Source: Nakaseomyces glabratus (Eukaryota; Ascomycota; Saccharomycetes; Saccharomycetales; Saccharomycetaceae). From it: a stretch of 64,000 bases of DNA. Position numbers and translations under genes: made by a program. The stretch spans positions 1-64,000 of the forward strand of contig NC_088961.1 of the NCBI RefSeq assembly GCF_010111755.1, read 5' to 3'. Below are positions 20,139 through 32,047 of this stretch, in pieces. Numbering within the stretch: the first letter of the stretch is position 1; each line of letters opens with the position of its first letter. The notes beneath the pieces are model-generated. The model was not told the origin of the DNA and did not search any database. It saw nothing but the letters and a program-made list of their open reading frames with translations.

Positions 20139-22488
20139 TTACATTGAAATAAATTTAAGGTCACCATAATTCATCACTCATGAAATGTTGAATTGTTTTC
20201 AGTTCGTTTTTCCTTTTATTCAGGCTTTTTCTATATTATTTGTTTTCTTTTAACCCTCTAGGGCCTTATATGAAATTTCAAATTTATTTCAGTTCGTTTC
20301 TTACTCTTTCTGACTTTCTCAAATTGTTCATCTCATTTGGTTGTGTAAGGATACTCCATGCGTAAAACTCCATTTTAGTTCGTTACCAATATACAAGTAG
20401 TAATTGATATTATTGCTTTATTATAATTTTCTATACTGCAGAAAAGTGTGTCGGTTTTAGTTTTTTAGTAGTATAAATTAACTCATCATATAGGAGGATA
20501 ATCGTCAATTTATCAAAGAACTACATAATCATATTCTAAGATTTGGGTATAATTTATACTTATATTGAGTATCATTAACATAAACATCAATAAATGTCAT
20601 AATATTATATTTGTGTATTTGTACTTTTTCAGCTCAGATGTTAATATTCCTTGAATACAAGAAAACAAAAATACCGATATTAATGTTGTAGTGAGCAACG
20701 CAAAATGCTACAATATTCCTTACCTCTAAAACAAAGTTGGGTCTTGACAAGTGATTCTATCGCTGTGTTTATTAAAATAGCATAAGCAGTTGTAAGAAAA
20801 TGACGTATTAAATGAAAGCCTGTTCTGCAAAATGCTCTGTACATATCCATGAGATGGATGGCCAGAAGAAAAATTGAAAAAGTAGAATAGAAGCATTACT
20901 TCATATAAAACAACAAAACTAAGATTCAACTTAAAATATGGTACACTAATTAAATACTTTAAAACTTTTATGAGTAACTCTCTGATTAAATTAAGTTCTT
21001 TAATTATTAATGGATTTCATGCTTGTCATGTGAGTTGATTACGTTCACCAGAATGTTTGTCTGGGGAAAATGTCATTTAAAATATGATAATTTTACGAAG
21101 TTGTAGCGCTATAGCGGTAATCTAATTGGTAATGAGTCAAATCAGCTTAGTAGTACTAGATAGTGAGGTTTAGAAATAAATATTGACACTATTGGACAAT
21201 CTCAGTGTAGAATATTTTTCTGCTGTTCTAACTGAATCAACATTATTTTCTCTGAGCGGATAATTCTATGAGAAAGGGTATAATCTAATCATTAAGAACT
21301 CTTACTCAATAAATGAATATTAGATAAAGTGCTTAAAGAGTTTCTTCATGTATAAATGTAACAAAAGTATGTATTTTCATCGTTGGTGTTGTTTTTTTTT
21401 TGAATAAAATTATAGATTATTGAAAGAAAATTGGATTCATTTCATTTTCTTATATTAAATCCTATAAGGATAAATATATATATATAGCTGCAATATTATG
21501 ATCATACACGTAGTATAAATTATATTTAAATACGCAATTCTAAGAGAATGTTTACCTTAGTATTTCTTTTAATAAACAAATTGGCTGCTTTTTTATACCT
21601 TATGTCTTCAAATACACCTCTAATATGATAACAAGCTAGGAGTGGCTCGTAATTTATATATCATACGGGAACTGGTAAGTCATCAAAATATTGATCAGTA
21701 ATTTCAAACTATTGGTTAATGAACTGGTTAAATCAACAGAAAACAGAATTTTGTAATTGAATAAATGTCGGCGCACACATATATTGTTACAACTACTTCT
21801 ATCAAGGAAGAGAAAATCAACTATGATAAATTTTTAGTTTGGTTTTGACAACTGGATCGAGGTTTTCAAGTACCTTAGGAACCAAAGCTATATTCAAGTC
21901 CTTTTTCAAGTTTCGTATTTCATGTATACATATAAAATCAATAAGGAATTTTTTTGGCATCCATTACAAAATGCTAAACCACATGTTATCGGGTTTGGAG
22001 GATCTTGGTTAATATTCATAATCCTAAGTTTACTTTAACAATAAATGAATCCTGTTTCTAATTTACGTTAAACGTTTCGTCAATAATTGAAAAATACTAG
22101 TTATTAAGAAGAGCCGTAAATTATGAATGTTACTAAAAAACGCGGAAGATAGTATGAACATCAACGTCTGGTCATGAGAATTTGAATAGTACTGATTAAA
22201 CCATAAAGCCAATATCAGAAAAATTCGTTTTCATTTGATATTCAAAGAACATGTGATTGAGAATCTTTTCATATTGAGCTGATTTGATTATCACATAATT
22301 AGATATTGTAATTCATTTAATGACAATAGATGGTTCTGTAAAAATTTTATAAGGGCAATTCCTAATGGGCGTAAATCCAGATTTTGGCACTTAATTAATT
22401 CATTCTGACTGTGAAATCATATTCGTAAAGTTGGCAAACATTACATGATCAGTTACTAAAGAACTGATACCATCTTAAGTCGTCCATT
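20139..22488. other. Intergenic region between EPA-family gene and OXP1
   Basis: About 2.3 kb of AT-rich DNA between two convergent genes. No gene is supported. Present are three copies of a TTTCAGTTCGTTT-like motif about 90 bp apart just after the adhesin stop (20197, 20287, about 20373) and a short TA run at 21473-21486. This is roughly where subtelomeric DNA gives way to the conserved core. Confidence 0.65.
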
Positions 22489-25400
22489 TCAAGAGCACTC
22501 TCCATAACCTACTCCCCCGCCCCCTGGGGTCATGATTACAATTCTATCGCCCTTTTTTGCAATGATAGTGTTTTTTCCACCAATATTAATCTCAGATCCA
22601 TCTTTTTTAATCCATAAATTATATCCTCGTTGACCACATTCACCTCCATATATACCATTTGGAGGGAGAGCTCTTCTTTCTGACAATATGGAAACCTCGA
22701 CCTCATCTCTAAACAATATATCCCTAATGACACCGTTCCCTCCGTTATACTTTCCCTTTCCCCCTGAATTTTGTCGTATTTCAAATTTGTGTAGCAAAAC
22801 TGGATATCGCCTTTCAAATATTTCTACATCAGTCATTCTTGTATTTGTCATATTTGTATGAACGGCGTCAGCCCCGTTCCATCCTTGCTTCAATATAGAA
22901 CTAGGTCCGGCTCCTGCACCTCCACATATTGTTTCGTAATAGCCATATCCTGGTATTTGTTTACCATTAATGTCGGTCTCACTACGTCGGCCAAAGGTAA
23001 GATTGTTACAATCACCTTGAGAATCAGCACATATTTGAAAGGTTTTTAATATTACATCACAAATTCTTTGAGACGTCAGAACATTTCCACCAACTACGGC
23101 AGCCCCTTCGCCAGGATTTAGTAAACTTCCCACAGGTAATATAACTGTTAAGGGGTCAAGGCAGCCTTGGTTTAAGGGTATATCCTCACCAACTAAGCAT
23201 CGCAAGCAATAAATAATAGCTGAATTAGCAATGGAATGTGGAGCATTTAAATTGCCATACATTTGGGGAGATGTACCAGAAAAGTCAAAAATATATTTAT
23301 TTTCTTCACACAAAAGCGTAACTTTTAATTGTATTACACTGCCATCATCCATGTAGTCTTTTCCTTCAAAAACATTTCTATTGAAATATATTGTAAGCTT
23401 CTTCAACATACTTTTTATCGTATTTCTTGCGTTATCTTGAATAGCTTTCATATACTTTAAAATCGTGGTTAGAGTGAAGTCATCTATTAATCTCTGAATC
23501 AGTTGTACACCTTTCACGTTAGCCGCAATTTGGGCTTTCAGGTCACTCAAATTATCAGAAAATTTCCTTGCCCCACTACACAAGGGATATTTTTCGGGTT
23601 CTTTCACAAAAATTCTAAAAATACGATCCTCCATAAATTCTCCTTGTTCAACGATAAGATCAGAAAATATAGATACACCTTCCTCATATAAATGCTTAGA
23701 ATTTGGCGGGATAGAGCCTGGCAAAATGCCACCTATATCTGAATGATGAGCTCTAGATGCCACAAAAAAGATAATCTCCCCGCTAACAGAAAATGATGGA
23801 GTTATAATAGTAATATCTGGTAAATGAGTACCACCACTATTAGGGTGATTGGTAATGATCACATCCCCTTTTTTTAATCTACCCTTCCATATTTTGGCTT
23901 GAGCAGCAATGCAAGTGGACATTGAACCTAAATGCACTGGAACATGGGGAGCATTAGCAACTAGATTGCCCACCGGATCAAATAAAGCACATGAGTAGTC
24001 CAATCTTTCTTTTACATTGGTAGATACAGACGTCTTCCTTAATTGGGATCCCATTTGTTCGGCTATATCCATAAATCTATGGCTGAAAATGGAAAGCATT
24101 ATCGGATTGATCTCATCCGAAACTTCGGTAAACCTCTTTCTCTCTTGTTCTTGCTTATTAACTATGATATGAGTCTTCAATATTGACGCTGTCCAGTTTT
24201 CAAGGATAACATTTGTTTGAGTTTCATCGGCCAGAATAGCAGGGCCTTTAATTTGGACACCAATTTTTAATGATTTTATGTTAAATACTGGTATTTGTTG
24301 CCATTTATTCCTAAGATAACATTGTTGAGAAAACTCTGGTTGGGGTTGTATCATATCTGTTTGTCTTTTAATATATTTTTTTACTTGTTCATCAACAGAT
24401 GAGTCTGTGCGAACATTAGATTTGCCAATAGACCGAACTCTCACATCATCGACTACAATTTTCCTATTATTGAAGGTGAAACCAAATTCTTTTTCGTGCT
24501 GTTCAAGAAACCATTTCTCAAAATTTAAACTGTTATCTTGTTCATAAATCATTATGCATGATTCAGTCCCTTCATATCTCATGTTCAAATATTTCTCATG
24601 GACAATATTAGCTTGGTCAAAGCCTTGTTCATTTAAAGAGCTTACGTTCTTCTCTACTAACTTCTGAAAAATACTTTTTATTCTTTCACAGAAACTGAGT
24701 TCTTTTGTGCTTATAGAACATGGTGTTTGGGATTCTTCTATCACATCTGCTAAGTAAATACCATACGCAGACAAAATGGATGAATACCTATGGAACAGCA
24801 CAGTATCAATATTCAATGATTCGGCAATATCAATTGCGTGTTGACCTCCTGCTCCGCCAAATGAAACTAGTCGATGCCTAGAGACCATATATCCTTTGGT
24901 TTCAGTAATAGCTCTAATTGGTCTAACCATTGCAGCATTGGCCACCTTCAAAAACCCATAGGCAACTTCTTCTAGTGAAAGTGCCTTACCAAGATCATTG
25001 TTAATATTTTTCGTTAATTCTTTGAACAGTGCGTAACTTTTATCAATATCGAGGCCTTCATTTTCACTTCTTCCAAATATTTTGGGAAAGTATTGAGGAA
25101 CCAATCTCCCAAGCACTAAATTAGCATCCGTTATTGTTAGTGGCCCTCCTTTTCTATAGCAGGCAGGGCCAGGATCAGCAGATGCAGATTGGGGGCCAAC
25201 TTTAAAGAGACTGTTCTCCCACCTTAAGATCGAACTTCCACCTGCTGCAACCGTGTGTATATCCAGCTGAGGTGTTTGGATTATTATTCCTGCAGTAGTG
25301 GTTTCAAAGATATGTTCCAGTCTGTTTTCGCCGAATCGACTAACGTCCGTTGAGGTGCCGCCCATGTCGAAACCAATTAGGGGAATTTCATTCGCAGTAT

Positions 25401-26331
25401 CAAAGCAAGTTCTAGAATATCCAACAACACCGCCAGCCGGTCCTGACAAAATGGATCTTAGACCAGAAAATTTTGACTTCTGAACTAAACCACCATCAGA
25501 TTGCATAAACTGCAGTGAATGCATGCTAACATTTTTTAGTCCATCTTCAATTCTATTTAGATACCCGTGCAAAACAGGTGTCAAATACGCATCTGCTAGT
25601 GCACTATGAGTACGTGGCAAGTATTTGATCATTGGCGATATATCAGATGATAATGTTATGTTGCTGAACCCAACTGCTTTTGCGATATCATAGACTATCT
25701 GTTCATGCTTAGGATAAGTATAAGAATGGACAAATGCAACAGCTATTGACCGAATACCTGTTCCATAAATTACATTGAGGACTGTTTTTATGTGATCTGG
25801 ATCAGGTTCTTTCAGAATTCTGATCGCTTCTCCACTCCTACCTTCTACTATATCAGAATTGTTGATTTCAGTTACTTTATTAGTAGGATCTTCTGAGAAG
25901 TCTTCGATGGTTACCCTTTCATCTATCTCAACAACCATACTATAAAGAGGTAAAGGTTTCCTAATATTCAAATCGAAGATATCTGGTCTAGTTTGATCTC
26001 CAATATTAATCACATCTTTAAAGCCCTTAGTCACCACCAAAGCACATTTTTCTCCAGTTCTTTCCAACGCACTATTTGTGGCAATGGTAGTTCCCATTCG
26101 AATACTAGATACATTTGAAAGGTCTAATTGCGAGCCTCTGGGTATTTCCTTTTTTTGAAAGATTTCCAGTATTCTTCGTATGCCTTCTAGTGGTGCATCT
26201 GGATAATTGTTTGGATCAACAGAAAGAAGTTTAATTACTACATCGTCATCCAAACACTGTGTACCTTTACTGCCAATGCAATCGGTAAATGTTCCACCTG
26301 AGTCAATTGCAATTCTGATATTACCACTCAT
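22489..26331 (-). CDS. OXP1: 5-oxoprolinase (ATP-hydrolysing)
   Basis: 1280 residues, close to the 1286 of S. cerevisiae Oxp1. It hydrolyses 5-oxoproline to glutamate with ATP in glutathione turnover in the cytosol. The N-terminal hydantoinase A-type half begins with the nucleotide-binding motif IAIDSGGTFTD (residues about 6-16) and has a second GFDMGGTSTDVSRFG segment. The C-terminal hydantoinase B-type half starts near residue 735 and contains APHVPVHLGSM, NHPNSGGTHLPDI and the terminal MTPGGGGVGYGE. Both halves are complete and uninterrupted. It is the first core gene next to the subtelomere, the ortholog of YKL215C, followed by YRA2 and DOA1 in the same order and orientation as in S. cerevisiae. 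Confidence 0.96.
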   Translation of the reverse strand: MSGNIRIAIDSGGTFTDCIGSKGTQCLDDDVVIKLLSVDPNNYPDAPLEGIRRILEIFQKKEIPRGSQLDLSNVSSIRMGTTIATNSALERTGEKCALVVTKGFKDVINIGDQTRPDIFDLNIRKPLPLYSMVVEIDERVTIEDFSEDPTNKVTEINNSDIVEGRSGEAIRILKEPDPDHIKTVLNVIYGTGIRSIAVAFVHSYTYPKHEQIVYDIAKAVGFSNITLSSDISPMIKYLPRTHSALADAYLTPVLHGYLNRIEDGLKNVSMHSLQFMQSDGGLVQKSKFSGLRSILSGPAGGVVGYSRTCFDTANEIPLIGFDMGGTSTDVSRFGENRLEHIFETTTAGIIIQTPQLDIHTVAAGGSSILRWENSLFKVGPQSASADPGPACYRKGGPLTITDANLVLGRLVPQYFPKIFGRSENEGLDIDKSYALFKELTKNINNDLGKALSLEEVAYGFLKVANAAMVRPIRAITETKGYMVSRHRLVSFGGAGGQHAIDIAESLNIDTVLFHRYSSILSAYGIYLADVIEESQTPCSISTKELSFCERIKSIFQKLVEKNVSSLNEQGFDQANIVHEKYLNMRYEGTESCIMIYEQDNSLNFEKWFLEQHEKEFGFTFNNRKIVVDDVRVRSIGKSNVRTDSSVDEQVKKYIKRQTDMIQPQPEFSQQCYLRNKWQQIPVFNIKSLKIGVQIKGPAILADETQTNVILENWTASILKTHIIVNKQEQERKRFTEVSDEINPIMLSIFSHRFMDIAEQMGSQLRKTSVSTNVKERLDYSCALFDPVGNLVANAPHVPVHLGSMSTCIAAQAKIWKGRLKKGDVIITNHPNSGGTHLPDITIITPSFSVSGEIIFFVASRAHHSDIGGILPGSIPPNSKHLYEEGVSIFSDLIVEQGEFMEDRIFRIFVKEPEKYPLCSGARKFSDNLSDLKAQIAANVKGVQLIQRLIDDFTLTTILKYMKAIQDNARNTIKSMLKKLTIYFNRNVFEGKDYMDDGSVIQLKVTLLCEENKYIFDFSGTSPQMYGNLNAPHSIANSAIIYCLRCLVGEDIPLNQGCLDPLTVILPVGSLLNPGEGAAVVGGNVLTSQRICDVILKTFQICADSQGDCNNLTFGRRSETDINGKQIPGYGYYETICGGAGAGPSSILKQGWNGADAVHTNMTNTRMTDVEIFERRYPVLLHKFEIRQNSGGKGKYNGGNGVIRDILFRDEVEVSILSERRALPPNGIYGGECGQRGYNLWIKKDGSEINIGGKNTIIAKKGDRIVIMTPGGGGVGYGECS

Positions 26332-26843
26332 TTTTCATAACCAAACGGTAAAATTGTCTCAATGAACAATCAATCGATTCGAGTTATTTGAAAAATTGGG
26401 AGTAGCAAATTAAGATAGGAAAATAACGTTCTTCATAAAACATATGTTAGACAAATTCTTTTAAAGAAAGAACTAGCTTTTATTCATGAACATTTAGAAT
26501 GCAATGTAATATCAGCAATGCAACAAAAATTAAGGGAGTCTCATGGGGTTGTTCATTGTAACACCCCCCTTAGAGCATTGCTTTACATTTATATTAAATA
26601 ACTCGTGACCATACTAGCTACTGTAGTGACAGTCAATATAAGTTTGTTTAGTTTAATGCTTGGGGGGTGACAAGAATCAATAGTAATTTTGACTTCACAG
26701 CTTTTGTTCTATTATCATCAAGACTACATAAAAGTATTTTTGTAAAAATAATAGCTTCAGGTGGGAGATCTAACATATATTATTGGAGGTAATCCAGGTG
26801 CAGATATGAAGCTCTGGTTAAAAAAACTAAAAAGGATTCCAAA
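26332..26843. other. OXP1-YRA2 intergenic region
   Basis: About 510 bp holding the OXP1 promoter and YRA2 3' end (both genes on the minus strand). A run of Cs at about 26564-26570 stands out in AT-rich sequence. No gene or RNA is recognised. Confidence 0.6.
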
Positions 26844-27350
26844 CTATGACTCTTTCATATATGCATCTAATTCTGCGTTTAATTCGTCAACTGTCTTATT
26901 TCTTTGTTCAATTGGTTTTTGTGACTTCGTATAATGGCTGCCATATCCACCTCTGGGACCATGTCTAAGTTTTCTACGTTCTTGGTCGGCATCCCTTTTC
27001 CTTTTTTGTTGGTCGAGTAAAGTCACTTGGATCGATTTGCCATTTATCTCAAAGTTGTTGTATTTTTCAATGAGTTTTGTAGCTATTTCATTATCCTTGA
27101 AATCAGAAATGCATGACCTTGAGTCCTTGTGATCGCGGAAATTAATATACTCAGGTTCTCCGAATTCCTTGATTATATCAAGTATGGTGTAATCAGATAC
27201 ATCAAGACCTATGTTGGTTATTTTTAATCTAAAAAGTTGAGGTACAAGCCTTCTTTTTTCTACGGGGAGACCTAGCCTTGACTCCAGCGTGTTTCGAAGA
27301 TCTCTCCTTCTATAATTAGTGACTCGGTGGTGCTTAGTGTTCTGGCTCAT
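26844..27350 (-). CDS. YRA2: REF/ALY-family mRNA export adaptor Yra2
   Basis: 168 residues, somewhat shorter than S. cerevisiae Yra2 (203). The conserved N-terminal motif HRVTNYRRRDLRN (residues about 8-20) and C-terminal ELDAYMKES match the REF-family ends. Between them is a divergent RRM-like fold (LFRLKITNIGLDVSDYTILD, about 38-110) followed by a basic, glycine-bearing tail (KRKRDADQERRKLRHGPRGG). Yra2 binds RNA and Mex67 and acts in nuclear mRNA export. Position between OXP1 and DOA1 matches YKL214C. The start is the first ATG and leaves the N-terminal motif intact. Confidence 0.9.
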   Translation of the reverse strand: MSQNTKHHRVTNYRRRDLRNTLESRLGLPVEKRRLVPQLFRLKITNIGLDVSDYTILDIIKEFGEPEYINFRDHKDSRSCISDFKDNEIATKLIEKYNNFEINGKSIQVTLLDQQKRKRDADQERRKLRHGPRGGYGSHYTKSQKPIEQRNKTVDELNAELDAYMKES

Positions 27351-27855
27351 TCTTGATGATATTTAACAAATAGGATTACCGTAATTTATTTTGTTTCTCC
27401 TTTAAATAGCAGCTTAACCTCTTTGTTTATATTCACATTTTTAGTTGTTAGTTAAAGTCCGACTCTGTCAGAAATGTAAAGTTATTTCATCAACTCCAAC
27501 ATACGGTAACAGTTTCATTTACCATTTTTGTGCGTAAAATTGGTAGAATGTCACAAAGTAGTAGTGGTTTAACTTCTATTGAGTTCAATGACAATAACCT
27601 TTATTAAATAGTAACTGATATCGATTGAAAAATATAGTTATTAAGTAGCACTTCGAATTTTTGAATTTTTCTTCGCGTTATGTTTCTGAAGAAGCTGTTT
27701 TTTACATGAAATATGTGATATTCTATTCCGAGACAGGGATAGAATATTAGGACACTAATATTGACAATACGCACATTTATGTGTATAGAGTGTATGTACT
27801 ATTTATCACATATTTATTCATATTTATTAAAGGAACCCTTCTCACAATTGATAGA
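27351..27855. other. YRA2-DOA1 intergenic region
   Basis: About 505 bp containing the YRA2 promoter and the DOA1 3' end. AT-rich; no additional gene, RNA or strong motif is seen. Confidence 0.6.
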
Positions 27856-30003
27856 TTAGTGTAATTTTAGGTCGGTGAAAATAACTTTGAATCTGTCAAT
27901 ATGTCCGAAATTGTGTTTCATTTGCCTTATCCACGTGATAGACTTAGCATATTGTAAAAGCGTTGGTTCAATTGTAGCCATATTACCATAAGCCATTAAT
28001 AGTCTATAACTGGCCTCTTCATTTGCTTGGTACTCTTCTAACGGTCCGAATTTCGTATTAATAGTGTCACAAATAACCGGAAGCATTTCCGTGCCATTTT
28101 TGTCATTGATAACCATCGTAGAGAAATTGAAAAGTAATGTTGAAACAGCAATAGCTAAGTTGGAAGTTTTCTTTTCTGTGGCATTATCATATATCGTTTC
28201 TATAGTTTCAAATATATTTTCATAAACTTTTGGTGAAGACAAAAGCTGTGGGCCCCAAATTTTGTTAGAGAAAATATTTACGAGTATCTTTACTGTGAGC
28301 ATTGAGATAACAATATCTTTGTTACTCAATCCTAGGTCAATATAATCATTGATATTATTTGGATCAGGCAACTTGTCAACAATGACTCTTAAAATATCAA
28401 ATGCTGGGATCTTATTTTCCCACGATTTTAATATTCTGTTAGCATACCCATAAAGGGCTTCCCAACTCTCATCTACTGATTGTAATGAAGAGCCAATAAG
28501 ACCTAAGTCTTCATCATCGAAGGATTGCTCTTTCAAATTAAATTTTACAATACCATTAAATATGGAGTCGGCATTAAAATTTTTGTTTGAAAGAATTTTG
28601 GTTACAGGAAACATAGCGAAAGTTTGCGATGATGTAAATGAGTTATCTCTGTTGTTGTCAGATGTAGCTGTATCTCCAACTTTCATACCAGTTGTATTAG
28701 TCAGTATAAATTGAACAATTTGATCTCGATATTCAGGAGGTAGCTCATATCTAGCAATAAACTTGTCGGCGATGTCATATGGATTGTCTGTTATATTAAC
28801 TGGAAGCTTCAGTGGTGGCTCATTTTCTTTCACATCAACATCAAATACATAATCATACATTTTGCCTTCATATTCTTTCTTCTGATCACTACCTGAAGTG
28901 GCAGATCCCACTACATCACCTATTTTTATCCACTGTCCACAAGAAAACTGATGTGCCTCAGTTACACCTTCTGGGCTTTTCACAACAACAAGCTGACCTT
29001 CTTTCTTTCCTGGTTTGGACAGAACTTCATAGGGAGATAATTTACTTTCATCGAAATTGATTGTCTCCGAGTTTATAGCAGACTTTTCTAATTCTTCCTT
29101 AAAAGCGTCTAGCTGATCCTTTGATGCTACTCTTGATTGATCTTCGGTAAAAATTCTAATCGTATTGTCACTGCAGCAAATAACAAAATCGCCGTTGGGC
29201 AGGAGATCGAGGTTCCAGACTGATACAGCCGGAATTCTTATCACTTGTTTGGTTGATCCATTGATGCTCCATATTCTGACCGTGCTGTCTTCTCCACAAC
29301 TAAATAAAGTGTTATTCATATGTTTGACACAATAGACAAAACTTTCGTGGCCTTCAAAAACATTCTTAATTTCACCTTCTAAATTCAGCAGTTTTATGGT
29401 ACCATCGTTTGAACAGGAAGCGAATATATCATTACTAATATATTCAAGATGTCTTATCACATCATCATGTATATTAGACAACTTTTTGATTAACTTGCCT
29501 TCCATCCACACACCGATCGACTTGTCCGCAGATGCAGTCAAAATAATATCATCAGACACCATTGTAGAGTCCCAAACCGACGCCTCATGGTTTCTGAGAT
29601 CATATTTTAGTTTATTATTATCCCATATTTTCGCAGTTTTATCCCAACTCGAGCTTAGGAGCAATCCATTTTGAAATCTTAGACCACAGACATTTCCTGT
29701 ATGGCCAACTAAAGTATACATCGGATCAGCTGAAGATCCTATTACATCTTCAATGTGAGAGCCATTAATCAAAGTATCTTGACCACCATAGTATACTGTC
29801 TGACTTGTCTTATCATAGCAAACAGCATTTAAGAATTTATCTGATTGATAGACCAGCACATCTTCCCAATCACCAGAAGAGCTTCTCGTCCAAACTCTAA
29901 GTGATCCATCTCGAGAAACGCTTGCTATTTTATTATCATTCACTGCTGTAATGTCTTTGACATCCTGCGAATGACCTCTTAAGGTTGCACTCAATTGATA
30001 CAT
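27856..30003 (-). CDS. DOA1: Doa1/Ufd3, WD40-PFU-PUL ubiquitin and Cdc48 cofactor
   Basis: 715 residues, the same length as S. cerevisiae Doa1. Residues about 1-300 form a WD40 propeller (repeats ending in SVSRDGSLRVW, SSSWDKTAKIW, TASADKSIGVW, SCSNDGTIKLL, SCGEDSTVRIW). Residues about 345-445 are the PFU ubiquitin-binding domain. Residues about 460-715 are the PUL armadillo-like domain that binds Cdc48. It maintains ubiquitin levels, acts in ER- and mitochondria-associated degradation and vacuolar sorting, and works in the cytosol and nucleus. It is divergent from SAC1 across a 2-kb gap. The order OXP1-YRA2-DOA1-SAC1 equals YKL215C to YKL212W. Confidence 0.96.
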   Translation of the reverse strand: MYQLSATLRGHSQDVKDITAVNDNKIASVSRDGSLRVWTRSSSGDWEDVLVYQSDKFLNAVCYDKTSQTVYYGGQDTLINGSHIEDVIGSSADPMYTLVGHTGNVCGLRFQNGLLLSSSWDKTAKIWDNNKLKYDLRNHEASVWDSTMVSDDIILTASADKSIGVWMEGKLIKKLSNIHDDVIRHLEYISNDIFASCSNDGTIKLLNLEGEIKNVFEGHESFVYCVKHMNNTLFSCGEDSTVRIWSINGSTKQVIRIPAVSVWNLDLLPNGDFVICCSDNTIRIFTEDQSRVASKDQLDAFKEELEKSAINSETINFDESKLSPYEVLSKPGKKEGQLVVVKSPEGVTEAHQFSCGQWIKIGDVVGSATSGSDQKKEYEGKMYDYVFDVDVKENEPPLKLPVNITDNPYDIADKFIARYELPPEYRDQIVQFILTNTTGMKVGDTATSDNNRDNSFTSSQTFAMFPVTKILSNKNFNADSIFNGIVKFNLKEQSFDDEDLGLIGSSLQSVDESWEALYGYANRILKSWENKIPAFDILRVIVDKLPDPNNINDYIDLGLSNKDIVISMLTVKILVNIFSNKIWGPQLLSSPKVYENIFETIETIYDNATEKKTSNLAIAVSTLLFNFSTMVINDKNGTEMLPVICDTINTKFGPLEEYQANEEASYRLLMAYGNMATIEPTLLQYAKSITWIRQMKHNFGHIDRFKVIFTDLKLH

Positions 30004-32047
30004 CTATTGTTGCTTCTGTAGTTTATTCCTAGAACTATGTTCTAAAAATCTTCCAATTGGTCAAAAAAATATAATTTTCTATAACAAATGAGTAATCCCT
30101 GAGATTTGTATGTACTAAATTATCAATTACAGAACTTAAATTGAAAATTTAATAGCATTTTGTTTGTAATAGCAAAATGAATACAGCAAAAGGGGAGCCT
30201 ATAGTGTGCAGAAGCAACGTAGAATCCTCGACACTCTTATTTTTCTTCAGACCTTTTTCGCCTCCCGGCAATCCAATTCCCGGAACATAAAGTAGCATTT
30301 CAAGCAGAGATATTGAATCATACAAAAAGAATGGCTAGGGAGAATTGTTAAAACAGTACAGATCATACATATTGATGTAAGTATGCAATACTGGTTTATA
30401 CTATGTATTAATTTCGTTGCAGGCAAGGAATATGAGGAATCCCGCCAGGATAACTCACTCTTTTATCATGTCAGGAAGACCCGTAGTAGTAATCAAATTT
30501 ATGCTACCCACATAATAGCAGTTCGATCCTTGAATAGTTTAACAAGATATTACCTATATTTCATCTTGAAATGTTAGGAAGTATTCTACTAATTGTTAAC
30601 TTGGGCTTCAACTTATAGCTTCAACAATGGTTTCTCAAGGTTTTAATAATATACATAAATTTTCTGTAGGGAATTAGTAACTAGATATTCTTCACTCAGT
30701 AGCAGAGCTTGATCATGGAATGTTTTCCAAAGCAAAAAGAGATAGCGCGCTTTTCATTAACAGATTGATACAGCTGCTATTGTAGTCAAGCATGGTATGC
30801 CAATTCAGGCTACTGTCCAATTGTACTATAATTTTTGATATCTGTATATATATATATCTTAATGTGGTCGTTTAGGTCTCTTACTTGTTATTTTTTGTTT
30901 ATAGGTCGCATACAATGTAATATAGTTGCTAGAGTTCCCACAGCTTTTTAGATGTAGATAATAATGCACACCATTAATAAGCCACGATCTTATCGTCTCT
31001 TTTTGTTTATCTTCCTCCTCACATTCTCCATAACGAGTGTCTTTTTAAGTGGGAGTGCCTTCTCTATCTGATCGTTTATGTTTGTTCGATTTTGTCACAG
31101 TGTAGAGGAGTCTGAAAGCATGAAAGTGTGAAAGTCCCTGGCAAGTTGAACAAGTAGAAAAATGAAAATCGATAGTCTGAAATATCAGTAAAAACCAGTT
31201 CTGGACGTCCCCGGTTCCGTCAGGAAAAATCGTTGTTTTCTTTCTACAACAAGCCTCTTAGAAAAAGAGCTTTCACGGCTAGACATTTGAAATTTCGCTT
31301 GATTCTAATCTACATCGAAATGGGAGCGGATGCTATTAGAGCTGGAACGTCTTCTAAGGATTTGTCAAATTATATCAAAATTTCAAAGAGCAGTTTAAGG
31401 ACGAAGATAGGATAGGGAAAGGGTGGGACAACCGAAATTTTGTAACAGAAGTTTACTAGTACCTCGAGTTCCTGCAGCATACAGTTAGGGATTGCACTGA
31501 TTTAAGGAAAAACAAAAAGAGAATGAACTACTTTCTTCGCGATCGAAAGCGAAGAGCTTGTGAGTGGAAAGTTGGTCTCTTTTGTTAATCGAAGGAAGGC
31601 CCACTCAGTTTTTTTCTTGTTTATTGAGAAACGAGACACATATTGATTGGCAACGTATTTACTTGAACTATTTTCCCTCTTCTTTATTATATAACTAAGA
31701 ATTTATCTTTGAACTTTCAAAAGAATTTATATATGTATGTGGTTATCTGTGTATGTAAAATAGACTATATATAACTCGAAGTATACAATAGTTTCGTTAT
31801 AAAGATTGAGCGAGATAATTTGGCTGTACTTTACTGAATCGAAAGAACGAGAACAGAAGAAAATTCAAAACTCAAAATTCAAAAGTCAAAATTTAATTCG
31901 AGGCTTAATTTTGTAGAGACGGATAGATAGTTTTGAATAGCAAAGGTTGCAGATATTTTATTAGTATAAGTCAAACGGTACTTAGGATTTAAGTTCTTAA
32001 CATTGATATCCGCAAAACCGTCATAACTATAAGGATTGAAAACAGTT
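30004..32047. other. DOA1-SAC1 divergent promoter region
   Basis: About 2 kb, long for a divergent pair of housekeeping genes. No gene longer than about 60 codons and no recognisable RNA gene is seen. It holds pyrimidine-rich stretches near 31000 and TATA-like sequence near 31768 before SAC1. Part may be unannotated transcript or leader. Confidence 0.6.

Noticed and set aside
32036..32047. SAC1 start four codons further upstream; likewise upstream starts at 43724 (STE6) and 7266 (AWP2-like)
   Set aside because: Those codons are TTG. The first ATGs downstream agree with family N-termini or signal-peptide position.
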